From: Vibrio tapetis subsp. tapetis
Lineage (GTDB): Bacteria > Pseudomonadota > Gammaproteobacteria > Enterobacterales > Vibrionaceae
Reading direction: 5' to 3'
Assembly (NCBI RefSeq): GCF_900233005.1
Contig: NZ_LT960612.1
Span: 558,001 to 622,000, forward strand
Length of the DNA stretch: 64,000 nucleotides
Part shown: one piece after another, positions 28,274 to 37,364 of the stretch
Numbering within the stretch: position 1 is the first letter of the stretch
Layout: every line of letters starts with the position of its first letter
Position numbers and translations under genes: made by a program
The notes under the pieces: generated by a model
The model's input: the letters and a program-made list of their open reading frames with translations, nothing else
What the model was told of the DNA's origin: nothing
The model's database searches: none

Positions 28274-28570
28274 ATGTTACCAGCAGCTCGAGCCACCGAC
28301 ATGCATATGTGCCCGATGCAAACTCCGGCAATCGTTCCCATTCCACACGTCGGCGGCCCATTATTACCAATGCCAAGTACTGTGCTTATTGGTAACCTTC
28401 CGGCCGCAACCTTAGGCCAAATGTGCGTGTGCGTCGGACCTCCAGATAGCGTTGTAAAAGGCAGTGCGACGGTACTTATCAATAATAAACCAGCAGCTCG
28501 CATGGGCGATCTGACTGCTCATGGCGGCACGATCATTATGGGAATGCCTACGGTACTCATTGGCGGATAG
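28274..28570 (+). CDS. PAAR-motif spike-tip protein
   Basis: A 98-residue PAAR protein that sharpens the VgrG tip. It carries the PAAR-like repeats PAARATDMHMCPM and PAARMGDLTAHGGTIIMGMP with histidines and cysteines that bind the zinc ion. It has no C-terminal extension, so it delivers cargo only through adaptors or is purely structural. It converges with the hydroxylase gene, with 38 bases between them. Confidence 0.93.
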   Translation: MLPAARATDMHMCPMQTPAIVPIPHVGGPLLPMPSTVLIGNLPAATLGQMCVCVGPPDSVVKGSATVLINNKPAARMGDLTAHGGTIIMGMPTVLIGG

Positions 28571-28608
28571 TCTCTTCCCTATCTCGCCTTCACCATCGAT
28601 GAATTTGG

Positions 28609-29463
28609 TCACTCTTTATCGTTCGGTGGCGAGAGAAATATGCCGATTTGTTGCTTTAGCGATAAACGCTTGTCTTGCGCAGCTTGCAACATATCTCGCC
28701 ACTCAGAGAAGGTTACGGTAATCGGATTATCGCTGTTTACTGGCTTAGTAATTCCGTAGCGTACTGCCTCAACTTCTGGTGCGAAGGTACCGAAGATTTT
28801 GTCCCAAATGATCAGTACACCAGCGTAGTTTTTGTCGATATATTGCGGGTTTTTCCCATGATGCACTCTGTGGTGCGATGGCGTATTAAAAACTAGCTCA
28901 ATCAAACCTAATGAGCGAACCCACTGCGTGTGGACAAAGAACTGCAACCCTAGGTTGAGTAGTACCGCAAAAATCACCCATTTCGGCTCGAAGCCCAAGA
29001 TGACCAGAGGGACCCAAAATAGCCACATTCCCGCAATGGGATACATTAAGCTTTGGCGAAATGCGGTGCTAAAGTTCATTCGCTCTGAACTGTGATGGGC
29101 GACATGAGCGGCCCACATCCAGCGTATTCTATGACTTGCCCGATGAAACCAGTAATAGCAGAAGTCTTGTAAAATGAGCAGAGTGATAAACGACGTCACG
29201 TTCATTTCGATCTCTAATAGCTTCCAACCAAATAGCCACATATAGAGTTTTACTATGAGTAGTCCTGTCAGTAGATCGGCAAGTTGATGCATTCCCGCCA
29301 GCGAGAAGTTACATAACACTTCGGGCAATTTATAGGCTGAATTTTCTGGCAGTTTCCCCCGTCTTTGGCCAATAAAGTATTCTGCTAACATCAAACCGAC
29401 AAACAGTGGGGCAAGCAGCATGAGCAGCCACTCTGGATGATCAATAATTGTTTGAAATTCCAT
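28609..29463 (-). CDS. Membrane fatty acid hydroxylase / sterol desaturase family protein
   Basis: A 284-residue di-iron membrane oxygenase-like protein. The histidine clusters HRASHRIRWMWAAHVAHHSS and NTPSHHRVHHGKN are the diagnostic HxxxH/HxxHH/HxxHH iron ligands. Several membrane segments precede and separate them. The substrate class is a lipid; the exact one is unknown. The start at 29463 (MEFQTIIDHPEW) has a GGAG site 6 bases upstream. It is followed closely by, and cotranscribed with, the upstream DUF2804 gene. Confidence 0.9.
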   Translation of the reverse strand: MEFQTIIDHPEWLLMLLAPLFVGLMLAEYFIGQRRGKLPENSAYKLPEVLCNFSLAGMHQLADLLTGLLIVKLYMWLFGWKLLEIEMNVTSFITLLILQDFCYYWFHRASHRIRWMWAAHVAHHSSERMNFSTAFRQSLMYPIAGMWLFWVPLVILGFEPKWVIFAVLLNLGLQFFVHTQWVRSLGLIELVFNTPSHHRVHHGKNPQYIDKNYAGVLIIWDKIFGTFAPEVEAVRYGITKPVNSDNPITVTFSEWRDMLQAAQDKRLSLKQQIGIFLSPPNDKE

Positions 29464-29482
29464 TCTAATCTCCGAAAAAGAG

Positions 29483-30496
29483 TTACCACTTGGCAAAGTG
29501 ATCTTCAGTTAGCCCGAGTACGTTGTTCAGCTCGTGCTTTGCCCCATCGGTGTCGATAATAAAACCGCTAAAGTGACCGATAAATTGGCGAAAGTTGCTC
29601 TTAAGTAGCAGTAAGTTGAGTTTTTCGCTGCGTTGGTTGAGTGGCGTAAAATGAAGCTCGAGTCGACCATCCTCTGAGTGGATGTGCCAACCTTGCTCGA
29701 TATAGTCACGATCGAAGGTAAAGTGGACAGGATTAAGTAAGTGCCTACGGCCATCTACCCATAACGCATTTTCGCAGCTCCCGGTTTCGTTAACGCCTGC
29801 GGCCAAGTTTAGGCCCAATAGGCTGCCGTCAATTTGAGTGCTGAGACTTGCCCATCTCCAACTTGTCTCACGGCGCATATAGCCTGCTGAGAAGTCGTAG
29901 CCTGCCAAGGCATCTTCCAGTTCAATAACGACATCATCCACTTTTAGCGAGCCCTTTACTGAAAGCGCGTTATGTTTTTGGGTGTACGTCCAGCCTGAGT
30001 ATGCAGTAGGCGTACAGACTGACAATGGCATGCTTCCATCGCTTGGCTGTAAGTGAACGTCTAGCTCTAGGTGCTTGCCGTTCGCTTGTACGCGCCAAAG
30101 ACCTTGTTTGATTTCAAAACGCAGTTTGTTTTGACCCATATGGCTATCCCCTGAATAGGAAGAACTTGCCATTTTCTTACCAAATGACAGCGGCCTTAGC
30201 CAAGTCTTCTCAATGAGGGCATCATTTTCTATATCGTAGACGTAGCAAAATGAAGAGCCCAGATAACGAATATCAGCAATGGCAACACCAATGAGATATC
30301 GCTCGGTTCTTAGGCTCACAAACTGAAACTGTTTATAGTGGAAATATTTAGCCAGCTTGCCTGCGCTCTTATCCATACAATTTCTGTAGTCAAACCTCTG
30401 GGCGTTAATGTTTTCTGGAATGCCATCGAAGTGACCATAGATAGGCTTACCGTCTATCGAAATTAAACTCTCAGGAGCAGGACGTGTAGAAATCAT
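29483..30496 (-). CDS. DUF2804 family protein
   Basis: A 337-residue protein with the DUF2804 layout: an N-terminal part with LRTERYLIGVAIADIRYLGS and a C-terminal beta-rich part with SLSTQIDGSLLGLNLAAGVN and LWVDGRRHLL. The family is common near lipid genes and is thought to have a lipocalin-like or hydroxysteroid-type fold, but its function is not established. No signal peptide is seen. It lies 20 bases from the hydroxylase gene and diverges from the AraC regulator gene, pointing to a small lipid-modifying operon. Confidence 0.85.
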   Translation of the reverse strand: MISTRPAPESLISIDGKPIYGHFDGIPENINAQRFDYRNCMDKSAGKLAKYFHYKQFQFVSLRTERYLIGVAIADIRYLGSSFCYVYDIENDALIEKTWLRPLSFGKKMASSSYSGDSHMGQNKLRFEIKQGLWRVQANGKHLELDVHLQPSDGSMPLSVCTPTAYSGWTYTQKHNALSVKGSLKVDDVVIELEDALAGYDFSAGYMRRETSWRWASLSTQIDGSLLGLNLAAGVNETGSCENALWVDGRRHLLNPVHFTFDRDYIEQGWHIHSEDGRLELHFTPLNQRSEKLNLLLLKSNFRQFIGHFSGFIIDTDGAKHELNNVLGLTEDHFAKW

Positions 30497-30644
30497 AATT
30501 TTCTTTACAAATAGTTAACACTTACGTCAGTTTGATCTAATCTAGGCATTAATATCAGGTCATTATCGGACATAAAGTGATTGGTGATCACGAACATGGC
30601 TGAATGGGTCTGTATGGAGGGCAAAAAAACAGGGTGTCTTTACG

Positions 30645-31676
30645 ATGGAAGTTGTCGCGGAATACCGGTCTACAGACTATCGCCATCAATTGGGGGTAAT
30701 GGATATCGCCTTATTGTTAGAGGCGGTTGAGGGCCTTGGATTTAAACCTACCGCAATGTTGCAGGAGATTGGGTTAGGAGAGCTAGATTGGCAGGCTGAA
30801 AGCGCTCAAATGACTTATGCCGATAAGTTGATGCTATTTCGCAATATAAATCGTCACTTTCAGGGCTTGGGCGTTGGCTTGCTGGTGGGAGAGAGAGCAA
30901 AGCTAAATCACTTTGGCATTTTAGGCTATGCGATATTGAGTAGCCGAACTGTAGAACAGGCGATAACCACGGGGTTTAAATACCTGAACCTCAATGGGCC
31001 GGTTTTTTCAGTTAAAGTTATAAAGGACGATCAAACTGCAGCGATTGTGTTGGAAAATGTGCTCGATATCGGTGATTTGCTGCCGTTCTGTAGCGAGTAT
31101 TTTTATAGTGCCATTGCCTCTTTATTCGAAGAGCTAACAGGTGAAGTTCTTGCCGTTCGCTCATTGACTGTCCCTTACCCTAAAACGGATTACAGCCAGA
31201 AGTACAATGAACGGTTTGGTTGTCGCACCCAGTTTGAAGCAACAAGCCTTAAGCTTAGTTTTGATTCTTCACTGCTATCGATGCCCCTTAAGACTCATAA
31301 CGCAGATATGCTGAATAATTATCTTCAGTCATGTGAGTCGGTTATGGCTGCGTTGCAATCTCCTTACCTACTGACGAATCAAATTAATGCGATCTTATAC
31401 ATGAGTACGGGTAATTTCCCTTCGATAGAACTGATCGCCGTTCAGTTTGGTTGCTCGCCGCGCACGTTGAGAAGAAAGCTTGAGCAGAATCAAACGAGCT
31501 ATCAGAATCTAGTGAGTGAAGTGCGTGCTGATATCGCCAAAGAATTTTTAATCCAGACTAAGTTGACGATTGAAGAGATGGCGTTTCGGCTCGGGTACAG
31601 TGATACCGCCAACTTTCGTCGATGGTTTAAGCGCTGGACAGGTATGACTCCGCAACAATTTCGTGGGGGCAGGTAA
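30645..31676 (+). CDS. AraC-family regulator with Arabinose_bd-like N-terminal domain
   Basis: A 343-residue transcription factor. The N-terminal domain (about 20-200) matches the PF12625 arabinose-binding-like type common in regulators of lipid or choline-related genes (VGERAKLNHFGILGYAILSS). The C-terminal AraC domain has two helix-turn-helix units (VQFGCSPRTLRRKLEQN and IEEMAFRLGYSDTANFRRWF, ending GMTPQQFRGG). It is divergent from the DUF2804/hydroxylase pair, its probable target. Confidence 0.92.
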   Translation: MEVVAEYRSTDYRHQLGVMDIALLLEAVEGLGFKPTAMLQEIGLGELDWQAESAQMTYADKLMLFRNINRHFQGLGVGLLVGERAKLNHFGILGYAILSSRTVEQAITTGFKYLNLNGPVFSVKVIKDDQTAAIVLENVLDIGDLLPFCSEYFYSAIASLFEELTGEVLAVRSLTVPYPKTDYSQKYNERFGCRTQFEATSLKLSFDSSLLSMPLKTHNADMLNNYLQSCESVMAALQSPYLLTNQINAILYMSTGNFPSIELIAVQFGCSPRTLRRKLEQNQTSYQNLVSEVRADIAKEFLIQTKLTIEEMAFRLGYSDTANFRRWFKRWTGMTPQQFRGGR

Positions 31677-31710
31677 AAAAGCCAGCGAGTTTAGGTACTC
31701 ACTGGCTTTT
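31677..31710. terminator. Bidirectional intrinsic terminator
   Basis: AAAAGCCAGCGAGT and ACTCACTGGCTTTT form a nearly perfect 14-bp stem. It follows the araC-type gene on the plus strand and the GST gene on the minus strand, so it serves both convergent genes. Confidence 0.85.
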
Positions 31711-31737
31711 GTCCTTTTTTCATTCTAAATACAGAGA

Positions 31738-32355
31738 TTAAGCGTACTTGAGCTCTACAGCGTCTGCTTTATGAAAAGCATCGTGGGTAGCGAGTTGCTC
31801 AGCGTAACGTTTTAAATTAGCGAAGTGCTCAATAGAGCCATTGTTGACTAGGTTCTCGACAATGAATGACATCATGATATCCGCCCCTGAGAGCGTTTCT
31901 TCTACCAAGTAGGTTTTACCCACTAAGCTTTGGTCAAAGTAACTCAGTACTTTCATGGTCTCTGCATCCGCGTAGTCCGCTAAAAAGTTAGTTTCACAAC
32001 CATCTTTAGTGACAAACAGCTTTAATAGCAGCGGTAACATCGCCGAACTTTCCGCAAAGTGCAGCCATTGTGAATATTCAGTATACGCTTGCGTACCACG
32101 CTCTGGTGATAGCGCTCCCTTGCCGTATTTGTCGATCAGGTATTCGGTAATTGCCCCCGACTCCGTCACCACTAGATCACCGTCTTCAAGCACGGGTGAC
32201 TTACCCAAAGGATGCACGCTCTTTAACTCAGGTGGCGCAAGAAAAGTGACACTGTCTCTTTGGTATGGCGTAATTTGGTAATCTAACTCAAGCTCTTCCA
32301 GCAACCAAATAATGCGTTTAGAACGAGATTTATTTAAATGGTGTAAAGTAATCAT
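31738..32355 (-). CDS. Glutathione S-transferase family protein
   Basis: A 205-residue protein with thioredoxin-like N-terminal domain (LHHLNKSRSKRIIWLLEELE, with the HPLGKSPVLEDGDLVVTES GST motif) and all-helical C-terminal domain. It conjugates glutathione to electrophiles. It is cotranscribed with the upstream reductase gene (11 bases). The residue that activates glutathione cannot be settled here; the N-terminal region suggests a serine. Confidence 0.9.
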   Translation of the reverse strand: MITLHHLNKSRSKRIIWLLEELELDYQITPYQRDSVTFLAPPELKSVHPLGKSPVLEDGDLVVTESGAITEYLIDKYGKGALSPERGTQAYTEYSQWLHFAESSAMLPLLLKLFVTKDGCETNFLADYADAETMKVLSYFDQSLVGKTYLVEETLSGADIMMSFIVENLVNNGSIEHFANLKRYAEQLATHDAFHKADAVELKYA

Positions 32356-32366
32356 TGCCGTTGTCC

Positions 32367-33398
32367 TTATTTTGGTTGGTTCACTTGAATAACAAGCTTG
32401 CCGAAGTTTTTGCCTTCTAGCAGACCCATAAAGGCTTCTGGTGCTTGCTCTAAACCATCGACTAGGTGCTCTCGGTATTGCATCTTACCTTGTGCAAGCC
32501 ACTCACCCATTTCTTGCGCAAACTCGCCATAACGGTGAGCGTAGTCATCAAATATGATGAAACCTTGCATTTTAATTCGTTTCACTAACAGCGCGCCCAT
32601 CAGAGAAGACATGCGATCAGGGCCTTCAGGTAATGCTGTTGCATTGTATTGAGAAATCAAACCACACAGTGGCACGCGAGCCGCCGTATTCAATAGCGGT
32701 AGAACCGCATCAAACACTTTACCGCCTACGTTCTCAAAATAAACATCGATGCCGTTGTCACAAGCGGCCGCCAATTGCTCGGCAAAGTCTTCTGCTTTAT
32801 GGTCAATACACTCATCAAAGCCCAGTACCTCTTTTGCGTAACGGCATTTTTCTTCGCCACCAGCAACACCAACCACACGGCAGCCTTTTAACTTACCAAT
32901 TTGACCCACTGTTGCGCCTACTGCGCCAGTCGCCGCAGCAACCACGAGTGTTTCACCTGCTTTAGGAGCACCAATATCAAGCAGACCCATGTAAGCGGTA
33001 AACCCAGGCATACCCATGATGCCTAGTGCGAACGATGGATGAGCAGGGTTCTGACCGAGCTTAATTAACCCTTCGCCATTTGATACCCCATAGTCCTGCC
33101 AACCTGTGTAAGCTAAAACCCATTCGCCTACTGGAAAGTCAGCATTATTCGACGCTTCCACCTGACACACTGTTGCGCCAACCATGACGTCATCAAGCTC
33201 CACTGGATCGGCATAAGATTTGGCAGCGCTCATGCGCCCACGCATATATGGGTCTAATGACAAATAGATGCTTTTCAGTAACATTTCGCCGTCAGCAATA
33301 CTTGGAATTTCAGCTTGTTCAATGCGAAAATCAGCTTGAGTGGGTGCGCCAACAGGGCGAGAAGCCAGTACAACGCGACGGTTAGTAACTTGAGTCAT
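32367..33398 (-). CDS. NADP-dependent oxidoreductase, medium-chain (CurA/leukotriene-B4 type)
   Basis: A 343-residue zinc-independent MDR reductase. The nucleotide-binding segment is LVVAAATGAVGATVGQIGKL and the N-terminus starts RRVVLASRPVGAPTQADFRI. Homologues reduce alkenals and other enones, such as curcumin in E. coli CurA. It starts 42 bases downstream of a TAGAC-N5-GTCTA operator shared with the TetR gene, so it is likely the main target of that regulator. Confidence 0.92.
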   Translation of the reverse strand: MTQVTNRRVVLASRPVGAPTQADFRIEQAEIPSIADGEMLLKSIYLSLDPYMRGRMSAAKSYADPVELDDVMVGATVCQVEASNNADFPVGEWVLAYTGWQDYGVSNGEGLIKLGQNPAHPSFALGIMGMPGFTAYMGLLDIGAPKAGETLVVAAATGAVGATVGQIGKLKGCRVVGVAGGEEKCRYAKEVLGFDECIDHKAEDFAEQLAAACDNGIDVYFENVGGKVFDAVLPLLNTAARVPLCGLISQYNATALPEGPDRMSSLMGALLVKRIKMQGFIIFDDYAHRYGEFAQEMGEWLAQGKMQYREHLVDGLEQAPEAFMGLLEGKNFGKLVIQVNQPK

Positions 33399-33440
33399 TG
33401 GATTATTCCTTTATGTCGTTATTGACCAATCTTCATAAAT

Positions 33441-33455
33441 TAGACCAGTCGTCTA
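33441..33455. promoter_or_regulatory. TetR-type operator, reductase promoter
   Basis: TAGACCAGTCGTCTA contains TAGAC and its reverse complement GTCTA with a 5-base centre. It sits in a 22-base block identical to the one before the TetR gene. Candidate binding site for the TetR regulator encoded next door. Confidence 0.8.
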
Positions 33456-33545
33456 GTGTTCATTTCAAAAAATCCCGCCGTATTAAACAGCGGGTATTAT
33501 GTTTGTTATCTGGTTGAGCTACTTATCGTGCTTATCGGATAGCCA

Positions 33546-34133
33546 TTACTTATCGGACAGAAAGTGCTTGGTTGTCACCAAGGCTTGCTCTAAGCCGGTT
33601 TGATTTTGGTTCAACTTACTCATTAAGCTTGCCCCTAACCATAAGTGATAAATGGTGGCGGCCATTGACTCACTGTCTAAGGCTTTAATTGAGCCATCCT
33701 CAATGCCACTTTCTAAGCACTGACTAATGGTCGATATCACTTTATTGGCACCCAATAGTAAAGACTCTCGCATCGTTGGCGACAAGTCTGACACTTCGGC
33801 GCTGAGTTTTACCACTAAGCACTTATGGGCATTGCAGCTGCCATTCTCAATATTCAGCCAACGGCCAAAATACGCAAGTAGACGCTCACGACCATTACCG
33901 TCTCCCAATACTAAAACACCATTAATGCGTTCTAAGTATTGATGAAAGTAGTCTTCAATTAACGCCTCACCAAATTGCTCTTTCGATTTAAAGTAGTGAT
34001 AGAAAGACCCTTTGGGTACATCAGCGGTTTTTAATAGTTCAGACAAACCAACACTGGTAAAGCCTTTTGCTACCACAAGCTGGTAGCCGACATCCAATAT
34101 ATGCTGGCGTGTATCGTTGATTTTTGTATTCAT
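33546..34133 (-). CDS. TetR-family repressor (NemR-like)
   Basis: A 195-residue regulator. The N-terminal helix-turn-helix is VGLSELLKTADVPKGSFYHYFKSKEQFGEAL, typical of TetR proteins. The C-terminal ligand domain contains cysteines near the middle (GSCNAHKCLVVK) that could sense electrophiles, as in NemR. It is on the same strand as the reductase and GST genes and likely represses them and itself through the two identical operators. Confidence 0.9.
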   Translation of the reverse strand: MNTKINDTRQHILDVGYQLVVAKGFTSVGLSELLKTADVPKGSFYHYFKSKEQFGEALIEDYFHQYLERINGVLVLGDGNGRERLLAYFGRWLNIENGSCNAHKCLVVKLSAEVSDLSPTMRESLLLGANKVISTISQCLESGIEDGSIKALDSESMAATIYHLWLGASLMSKLNQNQTGLEQALVTTKHFLSDK

Positions 34134-34153
34134 AAGCCAACTGTAACCAAAAT

Positions 34154-34168
34154 TAGACCAGTCGTCTA
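34154..34168. promoter_or_regulatory. TetR-type operator, own promoter
   Basis: An exact copy of the TAGACCAGTCGTCTA site, 20 bases before the TetR gene start, consistent with autoregulation. The flanks match for 22 bases. Confidence 0.8.
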
Positions 34169-34302
34169 GTGATAATTATTGTGGCCGTTATTTGGCCTTA
34201 CCCAGAGTTAACGTAACGCCCACCATCGGCTTATTGCTGTCTGTCTTTGAGATCGGAAAAAGACTACAATGCGCGCCTTACAGAGCAAGTGATCATGAGC
34301 CA

Positions 34303-35007
34303 ATGAAAGAACGTAAACTGGGCAAACGACTAAAAAAAATTGAAGCCATGGTAGAGTCTGGTTACCAGCACATCTGGGATTGCTGCTGCGATCACGGGCA
34401 ACTAGGAGGCGCTTTACTGACTCGAAAAGCAGCCAAAATGGTCCATTTTGTTGACATCGTCCCTAACCTGATCGAAGAGTTAACCAATAAACTCAACCAA
34501 TTGATGGTAAAACAGGAAGCCCCTCATTGGCAGACTTACTGCTTGGACGTCACCAAAATTCCTGTTGCGAGCAAGCAAGGAAAGCAGCTTATTATCATTG
34601 CAGGCGTTGGCGGTGATCTCATGACGCATTTGGTTCAAGAAATCACACTGAACAATCCCGATATTGAACTCGATTTCCTACTTTGCCCTGTTCACCACAA
34701 TCACACATTAAGGCGCGCATTAAACAAATTAGATTTACGATTGAAAAAGGAAGTACTGGTAGAAGAGAATCGCCGGATCTACGAAATTTTATTCGTTACA
34801 AAGGCTCTGAAACAAGACCAACACTTACCGAAAATAAGCGCTGTTGGTGAGCAAATCTGGCAAACCGAATCGTTAGAGCAACGCCGTGTAGCAACACGCT
34901 ACCTTGCCACTACTCTCGCCCATTACCAACGAATGATGGCAGGAAAAAAGCAAGATATCGAGCCCATTTTTCACGCTTACCAGCAAGTCAGCATATCGGA
35001 ACTATAG
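34303..35007 (+). CDS. trmK: tRNA (adenine-N1)-methyltransferase TrmK-like
   Basis: A 234-residue class I methyltransferase of the TrmK family, which methylates position 1 of adenine 22 in tRNA. The N-terminus MKERKLGKRLKKIEAMVESG leads to the SAM-binding loop WDCCCDHGQLGGALL, which corresponds to the DIGSDHA-type loop. The middle has IIIAGVGGDLMTHLV and FLLCPVHHNHTLRRALN. The start at 34303 is preferred because earlier in-frame codons extend into unrelated sequence; the ribosome site is weak. A bidirectional terminator follows. Confidence 0.75.
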   Translation: MKERKLGKRLKKIEAMVESGYQHIWDCCCDHGQLGGALLTRKAAKMVHFVDIVPNLIEELTNKLNQLMVKQEAPHWQTYCLDVTKIPVASKQGKQLIIIAGVGGDLMTHLVQEITLNNPDIELDFLLCPVHHNHTLRRALNKLDLRLKKEVLVEENRRIYEILFVTKALKQDQHLPKISAVGEQIWQTESLEQRRVATRYLATTLAHYQRMMAGKKQDIEPIFHAYQQVSISEL

Positions 35008-35032
35008 TCTCTATTTAAAAATCACTCTGTAT

Positions 35033-35059
35033 AAAAAAAGCGGCTTAATAAGCCGCTTT
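35033..35059. terminator. Terminator shared by trmK and putP
   Basis: AAAGCGGCTTA and TAAGCCGCTTT form a compact hairpin. On the minus strand it is followed by TTTTTTT, so it ends putP; it probably also ends trmK. Confidence 0.8.
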
Positions 35060-35089
35060 CAATCATTCAAAAATCACAGTTAACACTGA

Positions 35090-36580
35090 TTAGTCCAGTT
35101 CAACCAAGTTCTTTTCAAATACTTCGTGTTGAGATTTCACTTCATCGCTTGGTTCACCGCTGATCTTACTGACAACAATGATTGCAATTGTCGAGAAGAT
35201 GATGCCCGGTACGATTTCGTACACATCAAACCAACCGCCTGTCAGTTGCTTCCAAACCACGATGGTAATACCACCAATAACAATACCAGCAAGTGCGCCA
35301 TTACGGTTCATACCAGACCAGTATAGGCTTAGAACAATAGCAGGACCAAACGCAGCACCGAAGCCAGCCCAAGCGTAAGAAACCAAACCAAGAACTGAGC
35401 TATCAGGATTCATAGCAAGGAACAACGCAACCAGTGACAAGCCAATAACCGCAACACGACCAACCATAACAACTTGTTGTTGGGTCGCATCTTTATTGAA
35501 TACTTGTTTGTAGAAGTCTTCTGCTAGTGCCGATGAAGACACCAACAATTGGCTATCTGCTGTACTCATGATGGCCGCTAAGATAGCTGCAAGTAAAATA
35601 CCTGCAATGACTGGGTGGAACATCGCGTTAACAAGCAACATGAAGATTTTCTCTCCATCGGCCAGTTCACCACCGGTTTTGGTTGTGTAAATTAAACCAA
35701 CCAAGCCGACTAGCATTGCGCCAAACATAGAAAGACCGGTCCAGATCACCGCGATACGGCGAGCCGTCGTCAAATCTTTGTTGCTACGAGTCGCTTTAAA
35801 ACGCGCCAAGATATGTGGCTGACCGAAATAACCTAGGCCCCAAGCCGCAAGTGAAATGATCGCAATAGCGGTAAGTGGCTCACCTTTCGTGTCATTCCAC
35901 AACGTGAGTAGCTCTGGGTTAATCGCGCTGAGATCCGATGTTAACTGGCCAAAACCACCGTCCATCGCCGCCAATGGGACAATCAGCAGCGCCGCTGACA
36001 TCAGTAGACCTTGTACTAAATCAGTCCAAGATACCGCAAGGAAACCACCAAATAGCGTATAAGATACGACACAGACCGTGCCTATCACTACGGCGATGCT
36101 GTAATCAAGACCAAATACCGTTTCAAACAATTTTCCGCCTGCTACCAAACCTGAACTGGTATAAAAGAGGAAGAACAAAAGGATAAAGAACGCAGAAATC
36201 GTTTGAATCAATTTCGAATTATCTTGGAATCGACGCGACAAGAACTCTGGCAGAGTCAAAGCATCCGTCGTAATACTGTAGGTACGCAGTCTTTTGGCAT
36301 TAATAAACCAGTTTGCCCAAGTACCAATTAATAGGCCACCCGCTAACCAAAATGCTTCAAAGCCGGCCGCGTAAGCATAACCTGGTAGCCCAAGTAGCAA
36401 CCAGCCACTCATATCTGATGCGCCAGCAGACAAAGCCGCAGGCCATGGACCTAATGAACGACCACCCAAAAAGTAGTCACTTGAACTTGATGTACGCTTA
36501 TAAGCAATCACGCCGATCGCTAGCATACCGATTAAGTACGCAATAAAAGTACCGGTAATAGCAAAGCTATTCTCGATCAT
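35090..36580 (-). CDS. putP: Sodium/proline symporter PutP
   Basis: A 496-residue SSS-family symporter with 13 predicted membrane segments. Family signatures include FLGGRSLGPWPAALSAGASD, SGWLLLGLPGYAYAAGFEAF and ALAEDFYKQVF. It imports proline with sodium. It lies downstream of putA and the PutA C-terminal domain gene in the same direction; a hairpin separates it from them. In vibrios proline also serves as a carbon source and osmoprotectant. Confidence 0.95.
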   Translation of the reverse strand: MIENSFAITGTFIAYLIGMLAIGVIAYKRTSSSSDYFLGGRSLGPWPAALSAGASDMSGWLLLGLPGYAYAAGFEAFWLAGGLLIGTWANWFINAKRLRTYSITTDALTLPEFLSRRFQDNSKLIQTISAFFILLFFLFYTSSGLVAGGKLFETVFGLDYSIAVVIGTVCVVSYTLFGGFLAVSWTDLVQGLLMSAALLIVPLAAMDGGFGQLTSDLSAINPELLTLWNDTKGEPLTAIAIISLAAWGLGYFGQPHILARFKATRSNKDLTTARRIAVIWTGLSMFGAMLVGLVGLIYTTKTGGELADGEKIFMLLVNAMFHPVIAGILLAAILAAIMSTADSQLLVSSSALAEDFYKQVFNKDATQQQVVMVGRVAVIGLSLVALFLAMNPDSSVLGLVSYAWAGFGAAFGPAIVLSLYWSGMNRNGALAGIVIGGITIVVWKQLTGGWFDVYEIVPGIIFSTIAIIVVSKISGEPSDEVKSQHEVFEKNLVELD

Positions 36581-36619
36581 GGTTTTCTCCTCATTTTATA
36601 ATAATGGCTCTTCCGTGAA

Positions 36620-36639
36620 CCTCCGCCCGTAAGCGGAGG
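36620..36639 (-). promoter_or_regulatory. Hairpin between the PutA C-terminal gene and putP
   Basis: CCTCCGC and GCGGAGG flank a 6-base loop. No T run follows on the minus strand, so it is more a processing or attenuation hairpin than a terminator. It may set the ratio of PutP to PutA. Confidence 0.5.
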
Positions 36640-36654
36640 CTTTTAGAAAGATGG

Positions 36655-37353
36655 TCAGTGGCCGTCGCTCCCAAGCTCTAGCAAGGTTGCATTACCGCCT
36701 ACTGCCGTAATATTGATGGTGCGCGTTCGTTCTGTTACAAAGCGCAAAGCGAGAACCGTATCTAAAGCGGTAGGTAGCCCCACCAAATCGGTCTCACTAA
36801 TAAACGAAACAATCGCGCCACTCCGTTGTGACAAACTGCGATTTAAATTAATTGCCTCACTTTCGCCCCCCACAAAACCTACGCAGCGCACATCGCACTC
36901 CAATAAGCTTTGCGCTGCATCTACCGGCACAATTTGAACCAAATTGGTTGGCAACGTTGCCCCTACAGATGCACTACTAAGTAAAGCATTAAGCTCTTCA
37001 TCGTCGCTTGCGACCACGACGCTATTGCCGGCCAATAAGCTACACGTCAATTGTGCAATTAACGCTTGTTGCGCCTGCTGGCCTATTTCGTCTTGAATTA
37101 ATAAACTCACTCCGCGTCCTGCGATGTAAAGTTCATTCGTTTCGCCAGTTGGACCTGGCATTAAATGGCAAGGGGATAAAATGGCATCCCCTTGTTCCAA
37201 ATGAAAAGTCATCACCTTGGCAATCGATAGGTCATGAAGCGCTACTTCGTTTTTAAGCGCCATCACGGTATCGCTGCGTTGTTGATAACCGGTTATGTTC
37301 CAATTTTCCCACACTGAGTAGGCATCAGAAAAACACGTAACTTGATGAACCAT
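36655..37353 (-). CDS. Stand-alone PutA C-terminal (ALDH-superfamily) domain protein
   Basis: A 232-residue protein with a Rossmann-like stretch (SLLAGNSVVVASDDEELNALL) resembling the cofactor domain of P5C dehydrogenases but without the catalytic cysteine motif. It matches the aldehyde-dehydrogenase-superfamily C-terminal domain that is fused to longer (type B) PutA proteins. Here it is a separate gene 11 bases after putA. A likely role is to complete the substrate tunnel or dimer interface of the shorter PutA; it is often misnamed a P5C dehydrogenase. Confidence 0.8.
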   Translation of the reverse strand: MVHQVTCFSDAYSVWENWNITGYQQRSDTVMALKNEVALHDLSIAKVMTFHLEQGDAILSPCHLMPGPTGETNELYIAGRGVSLLIQDEIGQQAQQALIAQLTCSLLAGNSVVVASDDEELNALLSSASVGATLPTNLVQIVPVDAAQSLLECDVRCVGFVGGESEAINLNRSLSQRSGAIVSFISETDLVGLPTALDTVLALRFVTERTRTINITAVGGNATLLELGSDGH

Positions 37354-37364
37354 AATGCTTCTCC

